DNA from: Salinisphaeraceae bacterium | GTDB lineage: Bacteria; Pseudomonadota; Gammaproteobacteria; Nevskiales; Salinisphaeraceae | Direction of reading: 5' to 3' | Assembly (NCBI GenBank): GCA_002683405.1 | Contig: NYTH01000003.1 | Coordinates: forward strand, 24,987-88,986 | DNA length: 64,000 bases | Notes under the pieces: generated by a model | Told to the model about the DNA's origin: nothing | Databases searched by the model: none | The model's input: the letters and a program-made list of their open reading frames with translations, nothing else | Part shown: piece by piece, positions 7,883 to 16,077 of the stretch | Layout: the number at the start of each line of letters is the position of its first letter | Numbering within the stretch: the first letter of the stretch is position 1 | Position numbers and translations under genes: made by a program

Positions 7883-10056
7883 CCCACCAGTCCCTTCAAA
7901 AAGCCGGCAATCTCGCTTTCCAGTTCGGTGATTTCCGCTTCGATCTCATCCAGCGGGCGCGGCGGCTTATAGACGTAGAAATGCCGGTTGATTGGGATTT
8001 CGTAGCCCACCCTGGTTTTGCCGTAGTCCACCCAGGCGTCGGCCACATGAGGCAGCACTTCGCGCGTCATGTAGGCGTCGATGTCCTCGCGGAATGCGGC
8101 TACCAGGTCGTCATTGGGTTTGTCCGGGCCGAATTGCATGGGCAGGGGCAGTTCGGTGCCTTCGGGCAAGGGGATGTTCTCGGTGTCGCGCAATTCGCTG
8201 TCCGGCTCTGGCCGGCCTTTGCTGTCGCGGCAGATTTCCGCGTTCGGGTCGCGTTCGCCCAGGGCGTTGAAGATCGCCTTTTTGATGGGCGCGGGGAGCT
8301 TCAGGCCGCGGGCCTTGGCAGCGTCGGCAAAGTCAGCATCGAAGGCGGCGCGGTCGTTGTACTGCCCGTTGCCGGCCAAACCAGCGAGCAGGGCGCGAAT
8401 GGCCTTTTGCAGTCGCTGGCCTTCCACAATCTCTTTGGCGGCAGCCGCTTCATTCTTGCGCTTTTTCGAGGTCGCCAGATTGGCAAAGGCGGTTTGCTCA
8501 TCCAGCAGCGCAATGCGTTCGGGCGTGGCCTCGAAGTTCATGCGCAGGGGGCGCTCCACCGTCACCTTGAGGAAGCCGAACTCGCGGTTCTCGAACAGGC
8601 GAGAGACCACGCGGGTTTCGGCGCCGCCGTTGATTTTCACCTCGGCGGTTTCGCCATCCTGGTAGTTGCCATACAGGCGGGTCAGGTGGCGGATCTGGTC
8701 TTCGGTGATCTCGTTGCGCTTGTTGTTGAGGCTCTTCTTCATCTTCTGGAAGAATCGGGTGCCGTCGATCAGTTGCACCTTGCCGCGCCGATCCGGGGCC
8801 TTGCGGTTGGTCACCAGCCAAACATAGGTAAAGATGCCGGTGTTGTAGAACAGTTGGTCGGGCAGCGCGACGATGGCATCGAGCCAGTCGTTCTCGATGA
8901 TCCAACGGCGGATATTCGACGGCCCGGAACCGGCATCCCCGGAAAACAGCGGCGAGCCGTTGAAAACGATGGCGATTTTGGAGCCGACGGCGTTTTCGTC
9001 GCCCTCCTTGTAGGGATGCATTTTGGCAATCATGTGTTGCAGGAACAGCAGGGAGCCATCGTTGATGGCCGGTAGCCCGGCGCCGAAACGCCCGGCGAAG
9101 CCCATTTCCTTGTGTTCCTTCTCGACGACGTTTTTCTGGTCTTTCCATTCCACGCCAAAAGGCGGATTGGCCAGCAGGTAGTGGAACTGTTGGCCCTCGA
9201 AGTCATCGCGGGTCTTGCCGTCGCCGAGGGTGTCGCCCAGCACGATGCGGCTGGTGTCTTCGTCCTTGATCAGCATGTCCGAACAGCAGATGGCCCAGGA
9301 TTCGTCGTTGTACTCCTGGCCATATAGCCTCAAGTTGGCGGCACTATTTTGATCCAGAATGAATTTTTCAGACTCTGACAACATGCCGCCGGTACCGCAG
9401 GCCGGGTCGTAAATGGTGCGGTAGATACCCGGCGTGTAGACATCCTGCTCCCCGGTGTAGACCAGGTTGGCCATCAGCCGGATCACCTCGCGCGGGGTAA
9501 AGTGATCCCCCGCCTCTTCGTTGGCCTGCTCATTGAAGCGCATCACCAGATGCTCGAACAGGTAGCCCATCTGCATGTTGTCGATGCGATCAGGATGCAG
9601 ATCCACTTCCGTCATTGCCTTGACGATGGTGAACAGGCGATTGCTGGCATCGAGTTTTTCGATCTGGTCGGTGAACTTGAAACGCTCGAATATGGCTCGT
9701 GCTGTAGGGGAGAAGCCATTGATATAGGCCACCAGATTGGGCGCGATGTTCTCCGAATCGCCCAGCAGTTTTTCGAAGGTGAACGGGCTGATGTTATAGA
9801 GCGGATGAGAGCGCTTCGGGTCTGCCGCCTTGCCAAGCAGCTTCTCCATCGCATTTTCGGGCATTGCCTGAGCGCGCAGCTTTTCATGCTGTTTCAAGAC
9901 TGCGTCCTTTGTCGGCTCAAGAACGCAATCCAGACGACGTAGCACCACAATCGGCAGCATGACCAGGCGGTACTGAGGGGGACGGTAAGGGCCGCGAAGG
10001 CGGTTGGCGATTTCCCAGATATGGCCTTTTAGTTGGTCATGCAACAGCAAATTCAT
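7879..10056 (-). CDS. hsdM: Type I restriction-modification DNA methyltransferase subunit M
   Basis: This is the adenine-N6 methyltransferase subunit, which methylates with HsdS and restricts when joined by HsdR. The 725-residue protein has the N-terminal HsdM helical domain, FTPREVIRLMANL near residue 190, the SAM-binding motif DPACGTGG (about 220) and the catalytic NPPF (about 300). A long C-terminal region ends in the NRHFY/YKPPRPLD tail that contacts HsdS in this family. It is the first gene of the island operon. About 520 non-coding bases lie upstream, up to the tRNA gene, and any operon promoter should be there. Both key motifs are intact, so methylation should be active. Confidence 0.95.
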   Translation of the reverse strand: MNLLLHDQLKGHIWEIANRLRGPYRPPQYRLVMLPIVVLRRLDCVLEPTKDAVLKQHEKLRAQAMPENAMEKLLGKAADPKRSHPLYNISPFTFEKLLGDSENIAPNLVAYINGFSPTARAIFERFKFTDQIEKLDASNRLFTIVKAMTEVDLHPDRIDNMQMGYLFEHLVMRFNEQANEEAGDHFTPREVIRLMANLVYTGEQDVYTPGIYRTIYDPACGTGGMLSESEKFILDQNSAANLRLYGQEYNDESWAICCSDMLIKDEDTSRIVLGDTLGDGKTRDDFEGQQFHYLLANPPFGVEWKDQKNVVEKEHKEMGFAGRFGAGLPAINDGSLLFLQHMIAKMHPYKEGDENAVGSKIAIVFNGSPLFSGDAGSGPSNIRRWIIENDWLDAIVALPDQLFYNTGIFTYVWLVTNRKAPDRRGKVQLIDGTRFFQKMKKSLNNKRNEITEDQIRHLTRLYGNYQDGETAEVKINGGAETRVVSRLFENREFGFLKVTVERPLRMNFEATPERIALLDEQTAFANLATSKKRKNEAAAAKEIVEGQRLQKAIRALLAGLAGNGQYNDRAAFDADFADAAKARGLKLPAPIKKAIFNALGERDPNAEICRDSKGRPEPDSELRDTENIPLPEGTELPLPMQFGPDKPNDDLVAAFREDIDAYMTREVLPHVADAWVDYGKTRVGYEIPINRHFYVYKPPRPLDEIEAEITELESEIAGFLKGLVG

Positions 10057-10573
10057 ACTATCTAAAATCCTGACGTTTTTAGCGGAGGGCTTGGTAAGGC
10101 CTGCAACACCCTTTGTTGTCAGCCCGGCAGACTAACCCATATCTTTAAATTATTTTGGCAAGCGGACTCCCGTAAAATTGATAACGCTGGAAGCGTTCTC
10201 TGATCGTACTTGCTAGTTCAGGGCTTCGATCCCCTACAGCTAGGCCATAAAGGGCTGAGGCCCGTAGATAGCCGAGCATCAACACGCAGGCACGGGCGGG
10301 AGCGAGCGAAAGCGAGGCCGGAGGACAGTGCACTGGGATGTGCGCTTCAACCTACGACCCGGCTCGTGAACGCGAGGCTAGGCGATTTGCCCGGCTCGTT
10401 GATCTGAAAAGAGTGGTGGGCTCGGTAGGGCTCGACAAATTCGTCGGGAACGAATTTGGACTGCCGCAGGCAGGCCCCGAAGGGGCGAGGCCCATGGATG
10501 GGCCGAGCAACCTACGACCTGGGTCGTGAACGCGAGGCTAGGCGATTTGCCCGGCTCGTTGACTGGAAAAGAG
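10057..10573. other. Non-coding right boundary of the island with tandem tRNA-derived repeats
   Basis: No convincing gene lies here. The stretch holds the upstream region of hsdM (10057 to about 10200) and then two degenerate units related to the tRNA downstream flank. Each unit contains a TCGTGAACGCGAGGCTAGGC block and a GAAAAGAGTGGTGGG block. The open frames here of about 60 codons lack homology or a ribosome site. Confidence 0.6.
10363..10435. repeat. Degenerate tRNA 3'-end repeat, middle copy
   Basis: This copy runs from the GGCTCGTGAACGCGAGGC block to GTGGTGGGCTCGGTAGGGCTCGA. It reproduces the flank and T-arm region of the intact tRNA at 10574-10650 with a C-to-T-type change in the acceptor stem. 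It then diverges, so no tRNA can fold. Together with the copies at 1020 and 10508 it suggests more than one integration or deletion event at this site. Confidence 0.6.

Positions 10574-10595
<22 letters not shown>
10508..10595. repeat. Right direct repeat at the tRNA gene (attR-like)
   Basis: This is the copy contiguous with the intact tRNA. It covers the downstream flank plus the CCA end and acceptor/T-arm part of the tRNA gene and matches the left copy at 1020-1103. The attachment-site role is inferred from position. Confidence 0.6.
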
Positions 10596-10650
<55 letters not shown>

Positions 10651-10730
10651 ACAACGGTCAGGATTCTACCAGCGTGTCGCCAAAAAGGGTTAGGCTCGGC
10701 GGCTTAGAAACTGCCTGCGCGCGGAGGAGC

Positions 10731-11459
10731 ATGAAAAAAACAGGGTTGGTGGTATTCGGCCTGAGCAGCTACGCGCTGTTCGGATTGACGGTGGTCTATT
10801 TGATCGGCTTCCTCGCCAAGATCGGGGTGCCCAAGGACGTGAACGACGGGGCGATGCTGGCCTGGCCACTGGCGGTATTGCTGAATCTGGGCCTGATTGC
10901 CCTGTTCGCCCTGCAGCATACGGTGATGGCGCGGCAGTCTTTCAAAACGGCGGTAGCGAAAATCATTCCCGAAGCGGGGGAGCGGTCGCTGTATGTGCTG
11001 GCCTCCAGCGTGGTGCTGATTGTCGTCATGGCGTTCTGGGCGCCGTTGCCGGGTGTGGTCTGGTCCGCGTCGGCCGACTGGCTTCGCGGGCTGCTCTGGG
11101 CGGGCTTTCTGCTTGGCTGGGGCCTGGTGCTGCTGTCCACCTTCCTGATTGACCACTTCGGGCTCTTCGGTCTGCGCCAGGTCTGGGACGAGTGGCGCGG
11201 CGAGAAGTCGCCGGATATCCCCTTCACCACGCCTTCGCTATACAAGTGGGTGCGCCACCCGATGATGACCGGCTTTCTGATCGCGCTCTGGGTCACACCG
11301 GATATGAGCCTGAGCCACCTGCTGTTTGCTGCCGGCTTCAGCGTTTACATCTGGGGCGGCACGAAACACGAGGAGCGGGGCCTGATTGCCCTGTTCGGCG
11401 ATCAATACGTTGAGTACGCCCGGCGCACGCCGCGCTTCTTCCCCGGCCCGAAAGGCTAG
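10731..11459 (+). CDS. mddA: MddA-like methanethiol S-methyltransferase (NnrU/ICMT-type membrane protein)
   Basis: This 242-residue integral membrane protein has about six hydrophobic segments. MddA converts methanethiol to dimethyl sulfide using SAM. The region STFLIDHFGLFGLRQVW, the later YKWVRHPMMTGFLIALWVTP and the terminal HEERGLIALFGDQYVEY fit the MddA branch of the isoprenylcysteine-methyltransferase fold; the RHP and EER motifs line the active site. The start at 10731 is preferred over an upstream frame-open codon because GGAGGAG lies just before it. A generic NnrU-like protein is the alternative. Confidence 0.75.
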   Translation: MKKTGLVVFGLSSYALFGLTVVYLIGFLAKIGVPKDVNDGAMLAWPLAVLLNLGLIALFALQHTVMARQSFKTAVAKIIPEAGERSLYVLASSVVLIVVMAFWAPLPGVVWSASADWLRGLLWAGFLLGWGLVLLSTFLIDHFGLFGLRQVWDEWRGEKSPDIPFTTPSLYKWVRHPMMTGFLIALWVTPDMSLSHLLFAAGFSVYIWGGTKHEERGLIALFGDQYVEYARRTPRFFPGPKG

Positions 11460-11612
11460 CCCGGATATTTCTAGAAGTACCCCATGTAAAACCGGCTTGA
11501 TCCGTTCACTTTTCGTTCAGAAGCGGCGGGGTAGGGTGTCGGCCATCGGGTTGATAAGCCCGTCTGCCGTCCGGCCGGAGCGTCGGGCATCTTCGACAAG
11601 GAGGTACGGATC

Positions 11613-11987
11613 ATGAACAACATCACTCGAATCACTCGCAATACGCTTCTGGCCGCCGTGCTGGCGACGGCGCCTGCGCTGGCCAGCGCCGGTATTTCAC
11701 TGGGTCTGCCGGGCGCCGGTGTGAACGTTGATCGCCGCGGCGTGGACGTGGAAGCGCCGGCCGTTGGTGCCAGCGTTGATCGTCACGGTGTGCGGGCAGA
11801 GGCGCCCGCCACGCGTGTCGACGTCAATCGCCGCGGTGTCGGCGTGCGCGGACCGGCTACCGATCTGGGTATTACCCGCGACAGCCGACCCGCCGTGCCG
11901 GTGCAGCAGCGCCGTCAGCCGGCGCAACCGGCGCAGCAGCGTCGCGGCCTTGGCGGCGGTCTGCTGGGTGGGCTGCTGGGCGGCTAA
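11613..11987 (+). CDS. Small secreted repeat protein of unknown function
   Basis: This 124-residue protein is preceded by a strong AAGGAGGT ribosome site. Residues 1-26 are a signal peptide ending ALASA. The mature part has three imperfect units of about 16 residues, each with a (D/N)RRGV or DRHGV core followed by an A/G-PA step, then a Gln/Arg/Pro linker and a GLGGGLLGGLLGG tail. No enzyme motif is visible. A rho-independent terminator follows. I do not recognise the family; an envelope structural or periplasmic role is possible. Confidence 0.75.
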   Translation: MNNITRITRNTLLAAVLATAPALASAGISLGLPGAGVNVDRRGVDVEAPAVGASVDRHGVRAEAPATRVDVNRRGVGVRGPATDLGITRDSRPAVPVQQRRQPAQPAQQRRGLGGGLLGGLLGG

Positions 11988-12033
11988 CGCCTGGCGTGCT
12001 GGCACGCAGAAACGCGTTTCAACCGACCACAGG

Positions 12034-12064
12034 GCCGGCTCCGGGTTTCCGGAGCCGGCTTTTT
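12034..12064 (+). terminator. Rho-independent terminator after the small repeat protein
   Basis: An 11-bp perfect stem (GCCGGCTCCGG / CCGGAGCCGGC) with a short loop is followed by five T residues on the plus strand. Confidence 0.85.
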
Positions 12065-13314
12065 CATGGCCGCTTGAATACCGCGCGCACGCTCACCGGA
12101 ATGTCCATGGACACCCAGCGGCCATTCGGATCGGACTCCATGCCCAGGTTGGCCGCCTTGCGGTCAATAACGACGTCGCCGGTGACGATGGCGTTGTTGT
12201 CCTCGATCATCAGGGTGAGCTGCAGCGGCTCGATGACCTTACTCTTCAGGGTCAGCCGGCCGGTGGCCTCGAATCGGCCCGCGCCCCGCGGCTGGAAGCG
12301 CTCGGTGGTAAAGACCGCCTCGGGATACTCGGCCACGTTGAACCATTCGCTTTCCTTGAGCGTGCTGTCGTGCAGGGATACGCCGTCCGTGGCCGAGCCG
12401 GTCTGAACAGTGGCGCGCAGCGCCGCCGGTTCGCCGTCCCGAACGGACAGCGAGGCGGACCATCGGGTGAATCGGCCCTGGAAATCCGCACCGGCGTGCG
12501 TGCCTGAAAAACGGATATGACTGTCGCCCGGCTGGATGATCCAGCTGCCCGCCGGCGAGCTGATACCGGCGTCGTCACTGGCAGTCGGCCTGACAACGCC
12601 GTCGGCCAGCCAGACCGAATACGCCAGCAGCGCCACGCCCGTCAGAGCGGCTGCATAACCGGTGAGCACCAGCGCATGTTGACCGCCGCCACCGTGTCGC
12701 CAGGCCTGGCTGCCGGGCAGGGGCAGCATGCGCATCAGCCCGCCGTCGCGATCGACGAACTGGTGCTTGAGTGCGGCGCCCACGTGCAGGACCAGCAGCG
12801 CGAGCATGCTCCAGGCCAGGAACTGGTGAGCCGACAAGCTGGCCTCGGCCAGCCCGGCGCGTAGCGAGCGCGCGGCCTCGTCCAGGCCGAACAGATGCGG
12901 CACCTCGAACAATCCGAACCACAGCGTGGTCACGTTCAGCGGCTCGCCGTCCCGCCACTGGGTGGACACATAAAGCCAGCCGCTCAGCGGCAGCGCCAGC
13001 ATCAGGCAGTAAAACATGCTGTGCGTGAGGCTTGCGGCCCGCTGCTGCCAGGCCGGCATGGGCAACGCGGGCGGCGGGCGATGCAGCAGGCGCCAGGCCA
13101 GTCGCATCAGGCTCAGTGCCAGCACGGTCAGCCCCAGCGACTTGTGCGTCTGGAACGCGTCGATGGCCCGGGACTGCGAGCCGCTGCCAGACAGCGCCCG
13201 CTGCATCCACAAGCCAAGCGCCAGGTTGAAGACAATGGCCGCCGCGATCGCCCAGTGCAGGACGATCGCGACGGCGCTGTAGGGGCGCGAGGCAGCCGCC
13301 CGGTCGGCGCCCAC
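12064..13314 (-). CDS. Cytochrome b561 - YceI domain fusion protein
   Basis: The 416-residue protein joins two families. Residues about 10-215 are a cytochrome b561 / di-haem membrane domain with four hydrophobic helices and candidate haem ligands (HW near 20, HKSLG near 57, a His near 160, HVGAALKH near 177). After one more helix near 240, residues about 255-416 form a YceI lipocalin-like periplasmic domain (DSHIRFSGTHAG, STLKESEWFNVAEYPEA). YceI proteins bind isoprenoid-type lipids, and in E. coli yceI sits beside the b561 gene yceJ. Here the two are one polypeptide, suggesting membrane electron transfer coupled to a quinone-like ligand. A separate YceI lipoprotein gene lies directly upstream on the same strand. 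Confidence 0.88.
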   Translation of the reverse strand: MGADRAAASRPYSAVAIVLHWAIAAAIVFNLALGLWMQRALSGSGSQSRAIDAFQTHKSLGLTVLALSLMRLAWRLLHRPPPALPMPAWQQRAASLTHSMFYCLMLALPLSGWLYVSTQWRDGEPLNVTTLWFGLFEVPHLFGLDEAARSLRAGLAEASLSAHQFLAWSMLALLVLHVGAALKHQFVDRDGGLMRMLPLPGSQAWRHGGGGQHALVLTGYAAALTGVALLAYSVWLADGVVRPTASDDAGISSPAGSWIIQPGDSHIRFSGTHAGADFQGRFTRWSASLSVRDGEPAALRATVQTGSATDGVSLHDSTLKESEWFNVAEYPEAVFTTERFQPRGAGRFEATGRLTLKSKVIEPLQLTLMIEDNNAIVTGDVVIDRKAANLGMESDPNGRWVSMDIPVSVRAVFKRP

Positions 13315-13319
13315 GGTGT

Positions 13320-14120
13320 TTACTCTTCGGTTTGCTGCTGGAATTCGCCTTCGAAATTCACGACCACGTTATCGCCGATCAGCGGCGGCTTGAGCAGGTA
13401 GTCCATGCCAAAGTCGGAACGCTTGAACTCGCCAATGGCGGAAAAGCCCATGGCCCCCTGTACGTCCTGATAGACCGGATGCTTCTCGGCCGAGCCGATG
13501 AGCACGGCGTCCAGCGTAATCGGCCGGGTCTTGCCCAGCAGGGTCAGATCGCCGGTAATTTCCAGTTCGTTCTTGCCCACCGGCTTGACCTCGGTCGACT
13601 CGAAGCGGATTTCCGGATACTCCTCCGCGTTGAAGAATTTATCGCTCTTGGCCAGATCCTCGTTCCAGCCGGCGAACTTGGAATCCGGGTGGGTGGCCTT
13701 GTAGTCACCGCTATACAGCGTGGAAACCGACGTCGGATCCACGGTGACCATGACGCTGGACTGGCCCATGTTGTCGGGTTTCAGGTTGATGGTCACATCG
13801 TGCTTGGCGAACCGAACAATGTAGTTGGACAGTCCGAGGTGGCGCACCGTGAAAGCCAGGCTGGTGTGGTTCGGGTCCAGCCGGTAGGTGCCCGCCGGAG
13901 CGTCTACCGTGAACGCGGCGCCGCTTTCGGGCGCTGCGGCGCTGCTGTCGGCCGACGGCGTGCTGGCGGCGTTCGAACTGTTGGACTGGGCGGGCTTGGC
14001 TGGCGTCTGGGCTTGCTCGCCCCCGGGCGTCGAATCGGAACAGGCCGCCAGGGCCAGCAGCGCGCAGCCGGTGACCAGACCGCGACCCAGCGTGTCAGAC
14101 ATTGACCTTTGCTTTGTCAT
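13320..14120 (-). CDS. YceI-family lipoprotein
   Basis: The protein begins with a lipoprotein signal ending in LALAAC (cysteine near residue 27). A Ser/Ala/Pro-rich linker follows, then a YceI domain (TYRLDPNHTSLAFTVRHLG, DKFFNAEEYPEIRFES, NELEITGDLTLLGKTRPI). It should be anchored to the outer or inner membrane facing the periplasm and bind an amphiphilic ligand. The frame is open to an ATG at 14147, but the ATG at 14120 has AAAGAG about nine bases upstream and gives a normal signal. Only five bases separate it from the b561-YceI fusion gene, so they form an operon. Confidence 0.87.
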   Translation of the reverse strand: MTKQRSMSDTLGRGLVTGCALLALAACSDSTPGGEQAQTPAKPAQSNSSNAASTPSADSSAAAPESGAAFTVDAPAGTYRLDPNHTSLAFTVRHLGLSNYIVRFAKHDVTINLKPDNMGQSSVMVTVDPTSVSTLYSGDYKATHPDSKFAGWNEDLAKSDKFFNAEEYPEIRFESTEVKPVGKNELEITGDLTLLGKTRPITLDAVLIGSAEKHPVYQDVQGAMGFSAIGEFKRSDFGMDYLLKPPLIGDNVVVNFEGEFQQQTEE

Positions 14121-14459
14121 ATTTCGTAACTCTTTGGACGGCTTCATGTTGAGCGCACACTATACCGAAGCTGCGCCGGGATACCCGCGGCCAGAAGGCC
14201 AAACCTTGTTGTTACCCGCCGGGTAATTCCGGCGCTGTTTGGCTGGAGGGACACTGGGCCGTCACGCGGGGATTTACGCCGGATTCCGCTGCGCTCCATC
14301 CGGCCTACGGCAATTTTTGAGCATCATGCGGGCCGAGTAGGCCGGATGCAGGTCGAAAACCGGAATCCGGCGACCTGGCAGGCCAGTGGCGCTCCGGGTG
14401 ACCTGCGGCGAGCGCCTGGTCGTACTGGCTGTCTGCTGCGCAAGCCGCTAACGCGAGGC
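14121..14459. other. Intergenic region with a paired REP-like element
   Basis: No gene is seen. The stretch holds the promoter region of the YceI operon, which is not resolvable by eye, and the inverted repeat pair described separately. Confidence 0.55.
14277..14373. repeat. REP-like inverted pair (copy 1)
   Basis: Two head-to-head copies of a roughly 33-base sequence, with core CGCCGGATTCCG...CATCCGGCCTACG, are separated by about 30 bases and could fold into a large cruciform. The same unit recurs at four other places up to 20.5 kb. The unit resembles enterobacterial REP/BIME sequences in layout (GCCGGAT...ATCCGGC). Confidence 0.8.
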
Positions 14460-15002
14460 TCAGGGCTCGTAGCGCGATCCGATCGTGTAGTAGGCCGTTT
14501 CCAGCAGGGGCAGGAGGATCCAGTCCCACTCGGGAAAGCGCATGATGAGAAAGAAGGCCCAGATGGACATGAGCGTGCCGTAGTACTGCGGGTGCCGCAT
14601 GACCGAAAACGGAAATCCTCTGACCCACGGCAACTCGTCGTGGCCGAGCTGCTTGCCGTAGAACACGCCGGTGGAGCCCAGCCGATAGAACACCCCGAAA
14701 TTCAGCACCATGCCGAGCACCAGGATGATCACGCCCAGCGCCAGGACGAGGGTCGGCGCCGTGGGCAGCGGCATCCACTCACCGCTGAAGATCACGCACC
14801 AGCCGTAGAACACGGCGAACTGGATCAGCTTGAACAGGTAGAACAGCCACTGCACCAGTTCGGTGGGCTGCCTGCGCAGGCGGGCCAGAAGCGGTTGTTC
14901 GCACAGGCGCAGCCAGGACTGCGGATTGTTGGATATCCAGTAGTAGGTCAGCCGCTCGAAACTGAGCAGTAACGCGGCTGTAGCAATAGCCCAGTAAACC
15001 AT
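14460..15002 (-). CDS. PEMT/ICMT-type phospholipid methyltransferase, integral membrane
   Basis: This 180-residue membrane protein has about five hydrophobic segments. The C-terminal half, with LGHDELPWVRGFPFSVMRHP, QYYGTLMSIW and an ending LETAYYTIG, carries the RHPQYYG motif typical of phospholipid or isoprenylcysteine methyltransferases that use SAM. It is divergent from the phosphatidylserine decarboxylase gene 130 bases away. This makes phosphatidylethanolamine N-methylation an attractive role, but the substrate is not proven by sequence. Other ICMT-fold substrates remain possible. Confidence 0.75.
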   Translation of the reverse strand: MVYWAIATAALLLSFERLTYYWISNNPQSWLRLCEQPLLARLRRQPTELVQWLFYLFKLIQFAVFYGWCVIFSGEWMPLPTAPTLVLALGVIILVLGMVLNFGVFYRLGSTGVFYGKQLGHDELPWVRGFPFSVMRHPQYYGTLMSIWAFFLIMRFPEWDWILLPLLETAYYTIGSRYEP

Positions 15003-15131
15003 CGGGTTATGTCATCACTTGAAATGTGGCCGGCGCGGCGTTGCCCGCGCGGGAACTGCGCGCAAGCCTGTGGCCGAATTGTTGCCGCACCGTGACAGCC
15101 CCGACATGAGCGCTGCCCGACCAGAAATGAC

Positions 15132-16022
15132 GTGACGCCAAGCCAACCCGTTGACCGCCTGTCTTTTATGCAGCGGCTGAATTTCATTGTCACCAACCGG
15201 CTGCCGCGCCGTGCCGCGACCCGGTTCGTGGGCTGGTTCAGTCGCCGTCGGCACCCGCTGGTGCGCGAGGCCTCCATTGCCGTGTGGCAGTTCTTCGCGG
15301 GCGATCTGCGCCTGCACGAAGCCCGCAAGTCGCGCTTCGACAGCATGCATGACTGCTTCATCCGCGAGCTCAGGCCCGGTGCCCGCCCGGTGGATGACGA
15401 CCCCGACTGCATCGTGAGTCCCTGCGACGCCCACGTCATGGCGCACGGACCCATACGCGGCCAGACGGTGTTCCAGGCCAAGGGCTTTCCCTATGAAATG
15501 GCCGAACTGCTGGGGAATGCCGCCGCGGCCGCGGCGCACGCGGACGGCGTTTTCGTGACGCTGCGGCTGAGCGCGAGCATGTACCACCGATTTCACGCGC
15601 CGGATGACCTGACGCTACAGACCCTGCGTTATATCCCGGGCGATACCTGGAACGTCAACCCGCCGACGGTCCGGCTGATCGAGCGTCTGTACTGCCGCAA
15701 CGCCCGGGCTGTGCTCCACACGCTCACGCGCCGAGAAGAGCCGCTCACGCTGGTCGCAGTGGCGGCCATTCTGGTGGCCAGCATCAAGGTCCACGGCATA
15801 GAGCAGCCGCTGGAGGCGGGCTATAAAGGCCCGCTCAGCCTGGCGCCGGACCTGCCCTTCGCCCGCGGCGAGCAGATTGGTTACTTCCGGCAGGGCTCCA
15901 CCATCATCGTGTTCGCACCGGCGGGTTTCGAGCTGGCTGGCGGCGTGGGGCCGGGCGCGCTGCTTCGTATGGGGCAGCCTTTGCTGCGCAGGAGGAAGGC
16001 GCCGCCTGTCACATCGGCGTAA
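15132..16022 (+). CDS. psd: Phosphatidylserine decarboxylase
   Basis: The enzyme decarboxylates phosphatidylserine to phosphatidylethanolamine and is made as a proenzyme that self-cleaves to form a pyruvoyl group. The 296-residue protein has SPCDAHVMAHGPI near residue 95, MYHRFHAPDD (conserved His) near 150, VNPPTVR near 180, and the cleavage region as QGSTIIVFAP near 257. The family motif is usually LGST, and the Gly-Ser bond is retained. The first in-frame start is GTG at 15132. An ATG at 15168 is closer to where many homologues begin, and neither has a strong ribosome site. The divergent methyltransferase gene supports a phospholipid locus. Confidence 0.9.
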   Translation: MTPSQPVDRLSFMQRLNFIVTNRLPRRAATRFVGWFSRRRHPLVREASIAVWQFFAGDLRLHEARKSRFDSMHDCFIRELRPGARPVDDDPDCIVSPCDAHVMAHGPIRGQTVFQAKGFPYEMAELLGNAAAAAAHADGVFVTLRLSASMYHRFHAPDDLTLQTLRYIPGDTWNVNPPTVRLIERLYCRNARAVLHTLTRREEPLTLVAVAAILVASIKVHGIEQPLEAGYKGPLSLAPDLPFARGEQIGYFRQGSTIIVFAPAGFELAGGVGPGALLRMGQPLLRRRKAPPVTSA

Positions 16023-16077
16023 CGGCCGTGTCGTATTCATGGCGCCCATATCCGAACGATGCCTGGAGGCAAAGACC

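Noticed and set aside
7678..9075. Plus-strand frame of 465 codons over hsdM
   Set aside because: Antisense shadow of hsdM; the opposite strand carries intact methyltransferase motifs.
10145..10333. Minus-strand frame of 62 codons upstream of hsdM
   Set aside because: No ribosome site or homology, and it overlaps tRNA-derived repeat sequence.
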